Shown here one piece after another: positions 20,148 to 28,210 of a DNA stretch of 64,000 nt. The notes under the pieces are model-generated. The model was not told the DNA's origin, made no database searches, and saw only the letters and a program-made list of their open reading frames with translations. Made by a program: the position numbers and the translations under genes. The DNA is from Methylocystis sp. SC2 (lineage in GTDB: Bacteria > Pseudomonadota > Alphaproteobacteria > Rhizobiales > Beijerinckiaceae), in assembly GCF_000304315.1 (NCBI RefSeq), contig NC_018485.1:776501-840500 (forward strand), given 5' to 3'. Within the stretch, counting starts at the first letter, position 1; each line of letters begins with the position of its first letter.

Positions 20148-21776
20148 TTACAGGCTCGGATCATTCCCGCTCTGCGAGTCTTTCGTGGCGAGTCCGAAGT
20201 TCAATCGCGACCAGAACCGTTCGTGGAAATAATAGAGCGCGAAGATCGCGATCATTTCAACGCCGGTGATTTCGGCGGCGAGCGCGGCGCTTTGGACGAA
20301 GGCGTAAACGATCAGGAACGTCGAAATGCTCGCCGGCAGGAGCCAGGACAGCGCCTTCACCAGGCTGCGCGTCGGAGTCGGTCGAAACGACTCCCGCGCC
20401 AGCGGCAGTCCTTCCATGGACGCGTAGCTGAGCTCCGTCAGCGGCGGCGCGACGCGGCCATTCGATGCGGCGACGGCTTTGACCATGCCGACCGCGACCG
20501 TTTCATTGGTGATGCGGTCGATGAGAATGAATCCGCCGGTCTCGCGGTTCTCGCCATAGGAATCGCAGGCGATCACGGTCTCGAGCGACAGGCGCGCGCC
20601 GCCGATCTCGTTGAAGGCGAGCGTCGACCCTTCCGGGAGCGGCTGCGGCAGCCCGGTTTCGATATCGATGCGCGCATCGACCGCGGTCACGGCGGCCGGC
20701 GCAGTCTTCGTCCCGAGCTTCAAGAGATAGCTCTTGCCGACGACAAGCGGCTCACGCACCAGCCACAACAGCCTCGCTTCGAGACGATCCCCGGTCTTCG
20801 CCGGCGAGACCGGCGAACACAAGAGATCGCCGCGCGAAATGTCTATCTCTTCGGTGAGCGTGAGGGTCGCCGACTGACCCGAAACGGCGCTCTCGAGATC
20901 GCCGTCGAAGGTCACGATCCTGGCGACGCGCGTGTCGCGCCCTGAAGGCAGAACGCGCACGATGTCGCCCGGCTGAATATTGCCGCCGCTGATGAAGCCC
21001 GAGAACCCGCGGAAGTCGAGATTGGGCCGATTCACCCATTGCACGGGCATGCGGAAGGGCGCGATCCGCGTGGCGTCCTCCACCGCGACGCCCTCGAGAT
21101 AGGAGAGCAGCGGCGGTCCATCGTGCCAAGGCATATTGGCGCTGTGGTGGACAAGATTATCGCCGTCCTTGGCGACGAGCGGCGCGACGTAAATGGACGC
21201 GAAGCGAAGATGGTCGGCGAAGGCATGAAAATCCGCTTCGATCTTGCGGAACACCTCTTCGCTGTAGCCGACAAGATCCATCTTGTTGACCGCGACGACG
21301 ACGTGGCGGACGCCGAACATCGAGGTGATGACGCTGTGACGCCGCGTTTGCGGTAGGATGCCCTTTCGCGCGTCGACAAGCAGAATGGCGAGTTCCGCGG
21401 TCGAGGCGCCGACGGCCATGTTGCGGGTGTATTGCTCGTGGCCGGGCGTGTCGGCGACGATGAATTTGCGCCGGTCGGTCGCGAAATAGCGATAGGCGAC
21501 GTCGATGGTGATGCCCTGTTCGCGCTCGGCCGCTAGCCCGTCGACGAGCAGCGCGAAATCCAGCTCTTCGCCCTGAGTGCCGTGCTTTTTTGAATCGCTT
21601 TCCAGCGCCGCGATAATGTCGTCCGGCGCAAGATCGGCGTCGTACAGCAGACGACCGATCAGCGTCGATTTGCCGTCGTCGACCGAGCCGCAGGTGATGA
21701 ATCGCAAGAGCGGCTTTTCGCCGACCAACCGCGCTGGCGCGCGCGACGGCGATGCGGCAGCGACGGCGCCGTGCAT
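20148..21776 (-). CDS. cysN: Sulfate adenylyltransferase GTPase subunit with C-terminal DUF2061 membrane domain
   Basis: CysN with CysD makes adenosine 5'-phosphosulfate, driven by GTP hydrolysis. G-domain motifs are present: GSVDDGKSTLIGRL, the DTPGHEQYTRNM G3 box and NKMDLV. After the beta-barrel domains, at the point where CysNC fusions carry an APS kinase, the chain ends instead in SLVKALSWLLPASISTFL and EMIAIFALYYFHERFWSRL. This is a DUF2061-type unit with two hydrophobic segments. This would tether the complex to the membrane. ATG 21776 is chosen: it is one base after the cysD stop and starts just before the GTPase domain. The gene ends the sulfate operon. No kinase domain is present, in keeping with an APS-type CysH. 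Confidence 0.92.
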   Translation of the reverse strand: MHGAVAAASPSRAPARLVGEKPLLRFITCGSVDDGKSTLIGRLLYDADLAPDDIIAALESDSKKHGTQGEELDFALLVDGLAAEREQGITIDVAYRYFATDRRKFIVADTPGHEQYTRNMAVGASTAELAILLVDARKGILPQTRRHSVITSMFGVRHVVVAVNKMDLVGYSEEVFRKIEADFHAFADHLRFASIYVAPLVAKDGDNLVHHSANMPWHDGPPLLSYLEGVAVEDATRIAPFRMPVQWVNRPNLDFRGFSGFISGGNIQPGDIVRVLPSGRDTRVARIVTFDGDLESAVSGQSATLTLTEEIDISRGDLLCSPVSPAKTGDRLEARLLWLVREPLVVGKSYLLKLGTKTAPAAVTAVDARIDIETGLPQPLPEGSTLAFNEIGGARLSLETVIACDSYGENRETGGFILIDRITNETVAVGMVKAVAASNGRVAPPLTELSYASMEGLPLARESFRPTPTRSLVKALSWLLPASISTFLIVYAFVQSAALAAEITGVEMIAIFALYYFHERFWSRLNFGLATKDSQSGNDPSL

Positions 21777-21777
21777 G

Positions 21778-22695
21778 TTAAAAATATCCTTCTTGCTTCT
21801 TTTGCTCCATGGAGCTGGAGCCGTCGTGGTCGATGAGCCGCCCCTGGCGCTCCGAAGAGCGGCTTTCGCGCATCTCCGCAATGATCTCTTCGAGACTGGC
21901 CGCATCGCTTTCGATGCCGCCGGTCAACGGATAGCAGCCGAGCGTGCGGAAGCGCACCATCTTATGTTCGATGGATTCGCCGGGCGCGAGCTCCATGCGC
22001 GCGTCGTCGACCATGATCAGCGTGCCGCCGCGGCGCACGACCGGCCGCTCCTTGGCGAAATAGAGCGGAACGACGGGGATGTTCTCGCGCGCGACGTAGT
22101 CCCAGATATCCGCCTCGGTCCAATTCGACATGGGGAAGACGCGCAGGCTCTCGCCGGGCGCCTTTCGCGTATTGTAGAGACGCCAGAATTCCGGGCGCTG
22201 ATTCTTCGGGTCCCAGCGGTGCTGCGCGGTGCGAAAGGACAGCACGCGCTCCTTGGCGCGGGATTTTTCCTCGTCGCGACGCGCGCCGCCAAAGGCGGCG
22301 TCGAATTTATACTTGTCCAGCGCCTGCTTCAGCGCCTCGGTCTTCATGATCTCGGTGTGAAGCTTCGAGCCATGAACGAAGGGGCTGATGTTCATCTCAA
22401 TCCCTTTGGGATTGATATATTCGATGAGTTCGAGGCCGAGCTCTTTCATGCGACGGTCGCGAAACTCGATCATCTCGCGAAATTTCCACGTCGTATTGAC
22501 ATGGAGCAGCGGAAACGGCGGCTTCGACGGATAAAACGCCTTCATGGCGACGTGCAGCATCGCCGCCGAATCCTTGCCGATGGAATAGAGCATCACCGGC
22601 CGTTCGCACTCAGCGACGGTCTCGCGCATGATGTGGATGCTCTCGGCCTCGAGGCGATCGAGATGGCCGAGCGAACGCGTCGCAAGCGCCGTCAT
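21778..22695 (-). CDS. cysD: Sulfate adenylyltransferase small subunit
   Basis: The catalytic ATP pyrophosphatase-type subunit. Seen: [11 protein letters not shown], the PP-loop [45 protein letters not shown], and [12 protein letters not shown]. Length from ATG 22695 is 305 residues, as expected. The start overlaps the cysH stop by four bases (ATGA); a longer open frame upstream overlaps cysH in another frame and is Arg-rich, hence not real. It is followed by cysN after a single base. Confidence 0.96.
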   Translation of the reverse strand: MTALATRSLGHLDRLEAESIHIMRETVAECERPVMLYSIGKDSAAMLHVAMKAFYPSKPPFPLLHVNTTWKFREMIEFRDRRMKELGLELIEYINPKGIEMNISPFVHGSKLHTEIMKTEALKQALDKYKFDAAFGGARRDEEKSRAKERVLSFRTAQHRWDPKNQRPEFWRLYNTRKAPGESLRVFPMSNWTEADIWDYVARENIPVVPLYFAKERPVVRRGGTLIMVDDARMELAPGESIEHKMVRFRTLGCYPLTGGIESDAASLEEIIAEMRESRSSERQGRLIDHDGSSSMEQKKQEGYF

Positions 22696-23441
22696 AGGCT
22701 CGCCTCTTGCGGCGCGCCACGACGCAGCACGCCGTCGTCGCCGACGTGAAGGCCGCATTCCTTCTTGTTGTCTTCTTCCCACCACCAGCGTCCGGCGCGC
22801 TCGTCTTCGCCGGGCAGCACCGCGCGCGTGCACGGCGCGCAGCCGATCGATAGAAATCCCTTGGCGTGGAGATCGTTGATCGGCACTGAAAACTCCTCGA
22901 CCGCGGCGACGACCGCGTCGCGCGTGTAATCGGCAAGCGGATTAAGCTTGAGCACCCTGTGGGTCTCATCGAAGGCGATGAGCGGCGCCTCGGCGCGCGC
23001 CTGCGACTGGTCCGCTCGAAGCCCCGTCACCCAGCCCGAAACGCCGGCGAGCAGCCGCGACAGCGGTTCAACCTTGCGAACATGACAGCAGGCCTTGCGC
23101 GCGTCCACGGACTTGTAAAAGCCGTTGATCCCCTGCTCTTGGATCAGCGCTTCGAGCGGCGCGGCCTGCGCATAGACCGCGCGAATGCGCCGCGCATAGC
23201 GCGCCTCGGTGCGCTCCCACAGCTCATAGGTTTCGGGAAAGAGCCGGCCGGTGTCGATCGTCGCGACGTCGAAATCGAGGCCCTGCGTGAAAATCGAATG
23301 TGTGACAAGCTGATCCTCGACGCCGAAACTCGTGGTGAAGACGATCCGGCCGGGAATGAACTCGCGCACGAGCAGCAAACGATGATCGAGATCGAGCGGC
23401 GCCAGTCGCGGCGACAGCGTTTCGGGAATCGAAGGCTTCAT
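22692..23441 (-). CDS. cysH: Adenylylsulfate (APS) reductase, iron-sulfur type
   Basis: Reduces activated sulfate to sulfite. The PAPS-reductase fold is shown by [15 protein letters not shown] and [14 protein letters not shown]. Two cysteine pairs (ACCHVRK and GCAPCTRAV) are those that bind a 4Fe-4S cluster in assimilatory APS reductases, and the nucleophilic Cys lies in the C-terminal KKECGLH. Classic PAPS-specific CysH lacks the cluster. The cluster and the absence of an APS kinase in this operon both point to APS as substrate. It overlaps DUF934 upstream (ATGA at 23438-23441) and cysD downstream. Confidence 0.94.
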   Translation of the reverse strand: MKPSIPETLSPRLAPLDLDHRLLLVREFIPGRIVFTTSFGVEDQLVTHSIFTQGLDFDVATIDTGRLFPETYELWERTEARYARRIRAVYAQAAPLEALIQEQGINGFYKSVDARKACCHVRKVEPLSRLLAGVSGWVTGLRADQSQARAEAPLIAFDETHRVLKLNPLADYTRDAVVAAVEEFSVPINDLHAKGFLSIGCAPCTRAVLPGEDERAGRWWWEEDNKKECGLHVGDDGVLRRGAPQEASL

Positions 23442-23944
23442 GAACGCACCGCCTTTCGGCGCGCTTCAAGGATCGAGCCGCGCCCGACGTAGCCGCGCTG
23501 ATAGCTCATGGAATAGGCGTTGAGCGCGGCGCGCCACTGTTCTTCGTCCTGCCGATCGGCGAGATCGTCGGGAATTTCGATCGTGTCAAAGCCGCAGCCG
23601 ATCGCGTGAAGATATTGGTCGGCGACGAGACGCCCGCTGGCGCGCAACTCGCCTTTAAACGCCGCGCGCCGCAGCAGGCGCGCCAAAGAGAAGCCGCGGC
23701 CGTCAGCGAAAGCCGGGAAAGCGATCGAGATGAGGTCGAGCCGCGGCAAGGCCGAGATGAGCGCCGACGGCTCCGTCGTGTTCGGAACGATCACGCCGAA
23801 CGTGGCCGTCGGCCCAAGGACCTCCACGGCATGTTCGAGTCGCGGCAATGACACGATGAACTTGCCGGTCTTGGGCAGCGCTTCCTCGTCGGCAAGTCGG
23901 CGCCATGTATCTTCAATGAAGCGGCCGTCAGATATCAGCGCCAT
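23438..23944 (-). CDS. DUF934 protein of the sulfite reductase operon
   Basis: A 168-residue protein of the DUF934 family, almost always found between cysI and cysH in alphaproteobacteria. Typical segments here are TWRRLADEEALP, a central ISIAFPAFADGRGFSLARLLR, the ELRASGRLVADQYLHAIGCGFDTIEI block and the YQRG ending. Its biochemical role is not settled; operon position implies support of sulfite reduction. It overlaps the cysI end by 17 bases and cysH by four. The start 23944 is chosen because earlier ATGs fall inside cysI and lack similarity. Confidence 0.88.
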   Translation of the reverse strand: MALISDGRFIEDTWRRLADEEALPKTGKFIVSLPRLEHAVEVLGPTATFGVIVPNTTEPSALISALPRLDLISIAFPAFADGRGFSLARLLRRAAFKGELRASGRLVADQYLHAIGCGFDTIEIPDDLADRQDEEQWRAALNAYSMSYQRGYVGRGSILEARRKAVRS

Positions 23945-25652
23945 CTTCGCCCTCCCGACGCAAAACGTCTTTGAAACGCGCATGACCGATGCGGCGCCAG
24001 GTGTCGATAAAGGCTTCGCCTTCCTCGCGTTCGGCGAGATAGTAATCAACGAGATGTTCGACGACGTCGGGCACCTGCTCGGCGGTGACGCCAGGTCCCA
24101 GAATTTCGCCGATCGACGCAGAGAAGGTCGGATCGCCGCCGAGCGTAATCTGATAGGATTCCTGGCCCTTCTTCTCCAGCCCGAGAATGCCGATGGCGCC
24201 GACGTGATGATGGCCGCAGGCGTTGATGCAGCCTGAGATCTTGACGCCGAGCTTGCCGATGCGCCGCTGCCTGGACATGTCGGAGAACCGCTTCGAGATC
24301 GCCTGCGCGATCGGAATCGAGCGCGCGGTGGCGAGCGAGCAATAGTCGAGACCGGGGCACGAGATGATGTCGGAGACGAGGCCGGCGTTCGCCGTCGCCA
24401 GCCCGGCGGCGTCGAGCATGCGCCAAAGCGCAAAAAGATCGTCCTGCTTCACATGCGGCAGGATGATGTTCTGCTCATGGCTGACCCGCAGTTCGCCGAA
24501 GCCGAAGCGCTCGCTGGCGTCGGCCAGCGCCCGCATCTGATCGGACGTGGCGTCGCCGGGGACGCCGCCGATGGGCTTCAACGAAACTGTGACGATGGCG
24601 TAGCCGGGGACCTTGTGCGCGCCGACATTGACGTCGACGAAATTGGCGAAAGCCGGCGACTCCAATTTCGCGGCGCGCAGCGCGGACGACGTCGCCGCCA
24701 GCGAGTCATAGGGCGGCGGCGCGAAAAAGGCGGCGATGCGCTCGAATTCCACGGAGTCGTGGGCGAACGCCGAGCGGTCCATCGCCGCGAACTCGGCTTC
24801 GACCGCGGCGCGGATTTCGTCAATTCCCTTCTCATGGACGAGAATTTTGACTCGCGCCTTGTATTTGTTGTCGCGCCTGCCGAAGCGGTTATAGACGCGC
24901 AGGATCGCCTCGAGAAAGGCGAGCAGATCCTCGCGCGGCACGAACTCGCCGACGACCTTGCCGATAAAGGGCGAACGGCCGAGTCCGCCGCCGACCACGA
25001 CCTGATAGCCGATCTCGCCCGCATCGTTCTTGACGATGCGCAGGCCGATGTCATGCACGAGAATCGCGGCGCGATCATGCGTGGCGCCCGTCACCGCAAT
25101 TTTGAACTTGCGCGGCAGGAACGAGAACTCCGAATGCAGGCTCGACCATTGGCGGAGAAACTCCGCCGTCGGCCGAGGATCTTCGATCTCGTCCGGCGCG
25201 ACGCCGGCGAAATGATCGGCCGTCACATTGCGAATGCAGTTGCCCGACGTCTGGATGGCGTGCATCTCGACGTCCGCCAGCGATTCCAGAATGTCCGGCG
25301 TATCAACGAGCTTGGGCCAATTATATTGGAGGTTCTGGCGCGTCGTGAAATGGCCATAGCCCCTGTCCCACTTGTCCGCGATATCGGCGAGCCGGCGCAT
25401 CTGCCGCGCCGTCAGCGTGCCATAGGGAATCGCGACGCGCAGCATATAGGCGTGCAGCTGCAGATAGAGCCCGTTCATCAGCCGGAAGGGGCGGAACTCC
25501 TCTTCGGTCAGCGCGCCGGAAAGTCGCCGGCGCACCTGCTCGCGAAACTCCGCGACGCGTTCACGCACGAAGGCAGAGTCATATTCATCGTAACGATAGG
25601 TGGTCATCGGCGCATTGGGCCGCTGCGCCACACGCAGATCGACCGCCGTCAT
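23928..25652 (-). CDS. cysI: Sulfite (or nitrite) reductase haemoprotein
   Basis: A 574-residue sirohaem enzyme taking sulfite to sulfide with six electrons. Both halves show the duplicated ferredoxin-like fold (ATTRQNLQYNWP-like FTTRQNLQYNW near the start). Cluster ligands are in CPGLDYC and GCINACGHHHVGAIG, the C-x5-C and C-x3-C pattern for the coupled sirohaem and 4Fe-4S. Context (cysH, cysD, cysN, DUF934) argues for sulfite rather than nitrite. The electron donor is likely the ferredoxin two genes upstream. ATG 25652 overlaps the DUF2849 stop by four bases. Confidence 0.93.
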   Translation of the reverse strand: MTAVDLRVAQRPNAPMTTYRYDEYDSAFVRERVAEFREQVRRRLSGALTEEEFRPFRLMNGLYLQLHAYMLRVAIPYGTLTARQMRRLADIADKWDRGYGHFTTRQNLQYNWPKLVDTPDILESLADVEMHAIQTSGNCIRNVTADHFAGVAPDEIEDPRPTAEFLRQWSSLHSEFSFLPRKFKIAVTGATHDRAAILVHDIGLRIVKNDAGEIGYQVVVGGGLGRSPFIGKVVGEFVPREDLLAFLEAILRVYNRFGRRDNKYKARVKILVHEKGIDEIRAAVEAEFAAMDRSAFAHDSVEFERIAAFFAPPPYDSLAATSSALRAAKLESPAFANFVDVNVGAHKVPGYAIVTVSLKPIGGVPGDATSDQMRALADASERFGFGELRVSHEQNIILPHVKQDDLFALWRMLDAAGLATANAGLVSDIISCPGLDYCSLATARSIPIAQAISKRFSDMSRQRRIGKLGVKISGCINACGHHHVGAIGILGLEKKGQESYQITLGGDPTFSASIGEILGPGVTAEQVPDVVEHLVDYYLAEREEGEAFIDTWRRIGHARFKDVLRREGEDGADI

Positions 25653-25969
25653 AACGCGCCCTCGCCCGCCTGCTTGCCGAGATCAAGGCGAACGCTCGGT
25701 CCCTTCACGCGCATCCTCTCTCGATAATGCAACGGCGTCGGCGCGCCGTCGCTCCCGATCTCGACATCGGCGAGATAGACGTCGACCACGCGATTGGCTG
25801 AAATGTCGCGCTTGCCCAAGGCTTCAAGCGCGATCGCCTCTTCGGCCTTCCGGGCGACGCGCGCGCGGCGATGGTCGCGCTCCCAGCCCGAGGGGCCGAG
25901 AAACACCACTTCGCCGTCCGTCAAATTCGACGCGATCAGGATCTGGGGATGTTTGAAGACAGGCATCAC
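25649..25969 (-). CDS. DUF2849 protein
   Basis: A 106-residue protein with ILIASNLTDGEVVFL near the N-terminus and VDVYLADVEI in the centre, matching DUF2849. The family is consistently encoded just before the sulfite reductase gene in alphaproteobacteria; no activity is known. Stop-start overlaps on both sides (with the ferredoxin gene and cysI) put it firmly within the operon. In many relatives a siroheme synthase gene (cysG) precedes it; here a ferredoxin takes that place. Confidence 0.85.
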   Translation of the reverse strand: MMPVFKHPQILIASNLTDGEVVFLGPSGWERDHRRARVARKAEEAIALEALGKRDISANRVVDVYLADVEIGSDGAPTPLHYRERMRVKGPSVRLDLGKQAGEGAL

Positions 25970-26337
25970 GTTTCCTGCGTCAGCTTTAGCCGAAGGCCGC
26001 TCATCTCGTCGGACCAGATGATCTGGCAGGAGAGACGCGAGTTTTCGTAAAGCATCGGCAATTCATCGAGCTTTTCGACTTCCTCTTCGCGCGGCGGCGG
26101 CACGCGGCGGGCTGATTCGGCGTCGAGAACGACGTGGCACTCCGCGCATGCAAGAGCGCCGCCACAGGTGTTGTCCATGCCGACGCCATGGTCGCGCAAG
26201 ATCTCCATCAGCCGCCAGCCTTCGACGGCTTCGAGTTCATGGACGACGCCGTCGCGATCCTCGACGTGCAGGGTCGGCAGACTCTGCTGCGACGATTCGG
26301 CGGGCCGCCGCGCGACGATATTGTCGATATTGCTCAT
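25966..26337 (-). CDS. 2Fe-2S ferredoxin (adrenodoxin type)
   Basis: A 123-residue ferredoxin with cluster ligands Cys58, Cys64, Cys67 and Cys104 in TCGGALACAECH and RLSCQIIW, the C-x5-C-x2-C-x36-C pattern of adrenodoxin-like proteins. The start at 26337 leaves a short polar N-terminus; an upstream frame extension has no family similarity. It is the first gene of the sulfate assimilation operon, coupled by ATGA overlap to DUF2849. I infer that it feeds electrons to CysI and perhaps to the APS reductase. Confidence 0.9.
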   Translation of the reverse strand: MSNIDNIVARRPAESSQQSLPTLHVEDRDGVVHELEAVEGWRLMEILRDHGVGMDNTCGGALACAECHVVLDAESARRVPPPREEEVEKLDELPMLYENSRLSCQIIWSDEMSGLRLKLTQET

Positions 26338-26399
26338 GCCTTGACGCGCCGCCCAGGTCCGCGCCAGCGAGCAGCCACGGACGTTCTGTATTTCGAACG

Positions 26400-26428
26400 C
26401 ATAAACCTCCAAACCGCACGAATGTCAA
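26400..26428 (-). promoter_or_regulatory. Candidate housekeeping promoter of the sulfate operon
   Basis: On the minus strand a perfect TTGACA (26423-26428) is followed, after 17 bases, by TTTATG (26400-26405). This fits a sigma-70-type -35/-10 pair and would start transcripts some 55 bases before the ferredoxin ATG. Confidence 0.5.
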
Positions 26429-26530
26429 TTCACGATCTTATTGTGGTGCTTGCGTTTAATAACATATTTCTTGTGTTGTTTAAGCGCCGTCACAATTGGA
26501 GCGCCATCCAAAGTTAGCTGAAACAGAACA

Positions 26531-26569
26531 TGACAAGCGCTAAAAACCATGTTTGTTGACCGCTTGTCA
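26531..26569. promoter_or_regulatory. 9-bp inverted repeat, possible operator
   Basis: TGACAAGCG (26531-26539) and CGCTTGTCA (26561-26569) are perfect inverted copies with a 21-base, AT-rich spacer. They lie 44 bases before the start of the first ParA-like gene in the divergent region with the sulfate operon. The spacing of about three helical turns centre to centre suits a dimer-of-dimers regulator. No regulator gene is adjacent. Confidence 0.4.
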
Positions 26570-26612
26570 TTCACGAACAGCGGCGCCAGCGCGACATGCG
26601 ATAGGAGCACCC

Positions 26613-27449
26613 ATGGTTAAGAAGCCGGTCAAAATCACCAGGGAAGCGCCAGCGAAACGTGAGCCGGAAAGCCGGCCGCGTAAGGCCGAGGCTCCGGCCG
26701 CCGCCGCGAACGCCGCCGCTCGCCCCGCGGTCATCGTCGTTGGCGCGGACAAGGGCGGCGTCGGCAAGACCACGATCGCCAGAGCCATTCTCGACTTTCT
26801 TTCGCTGAACGACATCCACGCGCGAGCGTTCGACACGGAAACGCCGCGCGGCACGCTGCATCGCTTCCACCCGGACGAGACGATGATCGTCGATCTGACC
26901 GAACCCGCGGACCAGATGAAGATCATCGACACGCTGAATACGTCGCAGGCCAAGGTCAGCGTCATCGACGTGCGCGCCGGCGGCTTGAGCCCGGCGCTGG
27001 GGGCGCTGGACGAAATCGGCTTCTTCGATGCGGTGAAAGGCGGCGAATTCCGCTTCGTGCTGCTGCATGTGATCGGACCCTCCATCGCTTCGCTGGAGGA
27101 GATCGCCGAAATCGCGCCCTACGTCACGGACGCCAATTATTTCATGGTGAAAAATCACGTCAACGACACGACCTTCTTCGAGTGGGATCCGCAAACCCAC
27201 GCGAAATATTTCGAGCATGTCGTCACCTCGGGCGAGATCACGATCCCCAAGCTCAGCGAACTCGCCTATGAGCAGGTCGAGCTATCCGGCACGCCGTTCT
27301 CGACGTTCATCGGCAATCAGGACGCGCAGGGCCGGCCGGCGGAGCATTCGTTCGTGTTGCGCGGCTACGTTCGCACCTGGCTGGCGCGAGTCGCCGATGA
27401 GTTCGAACGGGTCGGCCTTCTCGATCTTGTTGGCGAGAAGAGGCGATAG
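26613..27449 (+). CDS. ParA/MinD-like P-loop ATPase of unknown role
   Basis: A 278-residue protein. After a Lys/Arg/Ala-rich tail (residues 1-37) comes a deviant Walker A GADKGGVGKTTIA (about 44-56) of the ParA/MinD type. The rest (RAFDTETPRGTLHRF, VSVIDVRAGG, FMVKNHVNDTTFF) follows the fold without the standard Walker B. No ParB, parS-like sites or replication genes are near, so a partition role is not supported. The start at ATG 26613 has a TAGGAGC site; the frame extends 20 codons upstream. A second, related protein follows 37 bases downstream and the two probably work together. Confidence 0.75.
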   Translation: MVKKPVKITREAPAKREPESRPRKAEAPAAAANAAARPAVIVVGADKGGVGKTTIARAILDFLSLNDIHARAFDTETPRGTLHRFHPDETMIVDLTEPADQMKIIDTLNTSQAKVSVIDVRAGGLSPALGALDEIGFFDAVKGGEFRFVLLHVIGPSIASLEEIAEIAPYVTDANYFMVKNHVNDTTFFEWDPQTHAKYFEHVVTSGEITIPKLSELAYEQVELSGTPFSTFIGNQDAQGRPAEHSFVLRGYVRTWLARVADEFERVGLLDLVGEKRR

Positions 27450-27486
27450 AGGGTCGCGGCGGCGCGCATCTCTTTGCGAAGACCAC

Positions 27487-28200
27487 ATGGCGCGTCGCAC
27501 TCTTGCGTTCTTCGTTTGCTCGCCGCACTCGCGAACCGGCGTGACGACAGCGGCGCGTTTGCTGACTGATTATTACTTGTCGCGCAATGTCGACGTCGAA
27601 GGCTTTGACACGGATTTCCGGGAGCCGCTTTATGCAGTGTTCTTTCCGGAAGCGACGCGCGTCGTCGACCTCAGCGAGATCAAGGGACAGATTTCGCTCT
27701 TCGACCGCCTGCTCGTCGCGGACGAGACGCCGAAGATCGTCGACGTCTGGCATCGCTCCTACGAGCAGCTGTTCGCGACCATCGCCGAAATCGGCTTTCT
27801 CGAAGAGGCGCGGCGGCGCGGCGTTGAGCCGATCGTGCTCTTTCAGACGGACGTCACGGAGAGCGCCGCGAACAGCGCGCTCGTCCTTAAGACCACATGG
27901 CCGGATCTCATGATGAGCGTCATTCACAATTGCGGCGCCTCGCCGCTCGGCCGCGACTCCTTGGCGATTCTTGCGCGCTATCCGGCGAGCGGCAAATTCG
28001 TGATCCCGCGTCTTGAGGCGCCGATCGCGCGCGCGCTCGACGACGTCGATCTGTCGCTGTCGCGCTTTATGAGGGAGCCGCCGCCGGAAGCGTCGATCGT
28101 GGTTCGCGCGGCGCTTAAAGCATGGCTGCTGCCGATCTTCACTCAGTTTCAAAGCTTCGAATTGCGACTGGAGCTGCAGTCGAGCGAATGGCTTCGTTAA
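27487..28200 (+). CDS. ParA-like protein with degenerate Walker A motif
   Basis: A 237-residue protein whose N-terminus (LAFFVCSPHSRTGVTTAARLLTDYYL) aligns with a ParA/MinD P-loop, but the lysine of GKT is Val19 (TGVTT). FDTDFREPLYAVFF and VVDLSEIKGQISLFDRLL mirror the VDLTEPADQMK part of the preceding gene product, suggesting old duplication. Without the lysine, nucleotide hydrolysis is unlikely; it may be a pseudo-ATPase partner of the upstream protein. It follows that gene after 37 bases and precedes an aldo/keto reductase gene by ten. Confidence 0.7.
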   Translation: MARRTLAFFVCSPHSRTGVTTAARLLTDYYLSRNVDVEGFDTDFREPLYAVFFPEATRVVDLSEIKGQISLFDRLLVADETPKIVDVWHRSYEQLFATIAEIGFLEEARRRGVEPIVLFQTDVTESAANSALVLKTTWPDLMMSVIHNCGASPLGRDSLAILARYPASGKFVIPRLEAPIARALDDVDLSLSRFMREPPPEASIVVRAALKAWLLPIFTQFQSFELRLELQSSEWLR

Positions 28201-28210
28201 GGAGCGCCCT

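Noticed and set aside
26338..26612. S-adenosylmethionine or other riboswitch upstream of the sulfate operon
   Set aside because: I found a promoter-like pair and an inverted repeat but no conserved riboswitch core.
26613..28200. Plasmid or chromosome partition system
   Set aside because: Only ParA-like proteins are present; no ParB, no centromere-like repeats, no replication gene.
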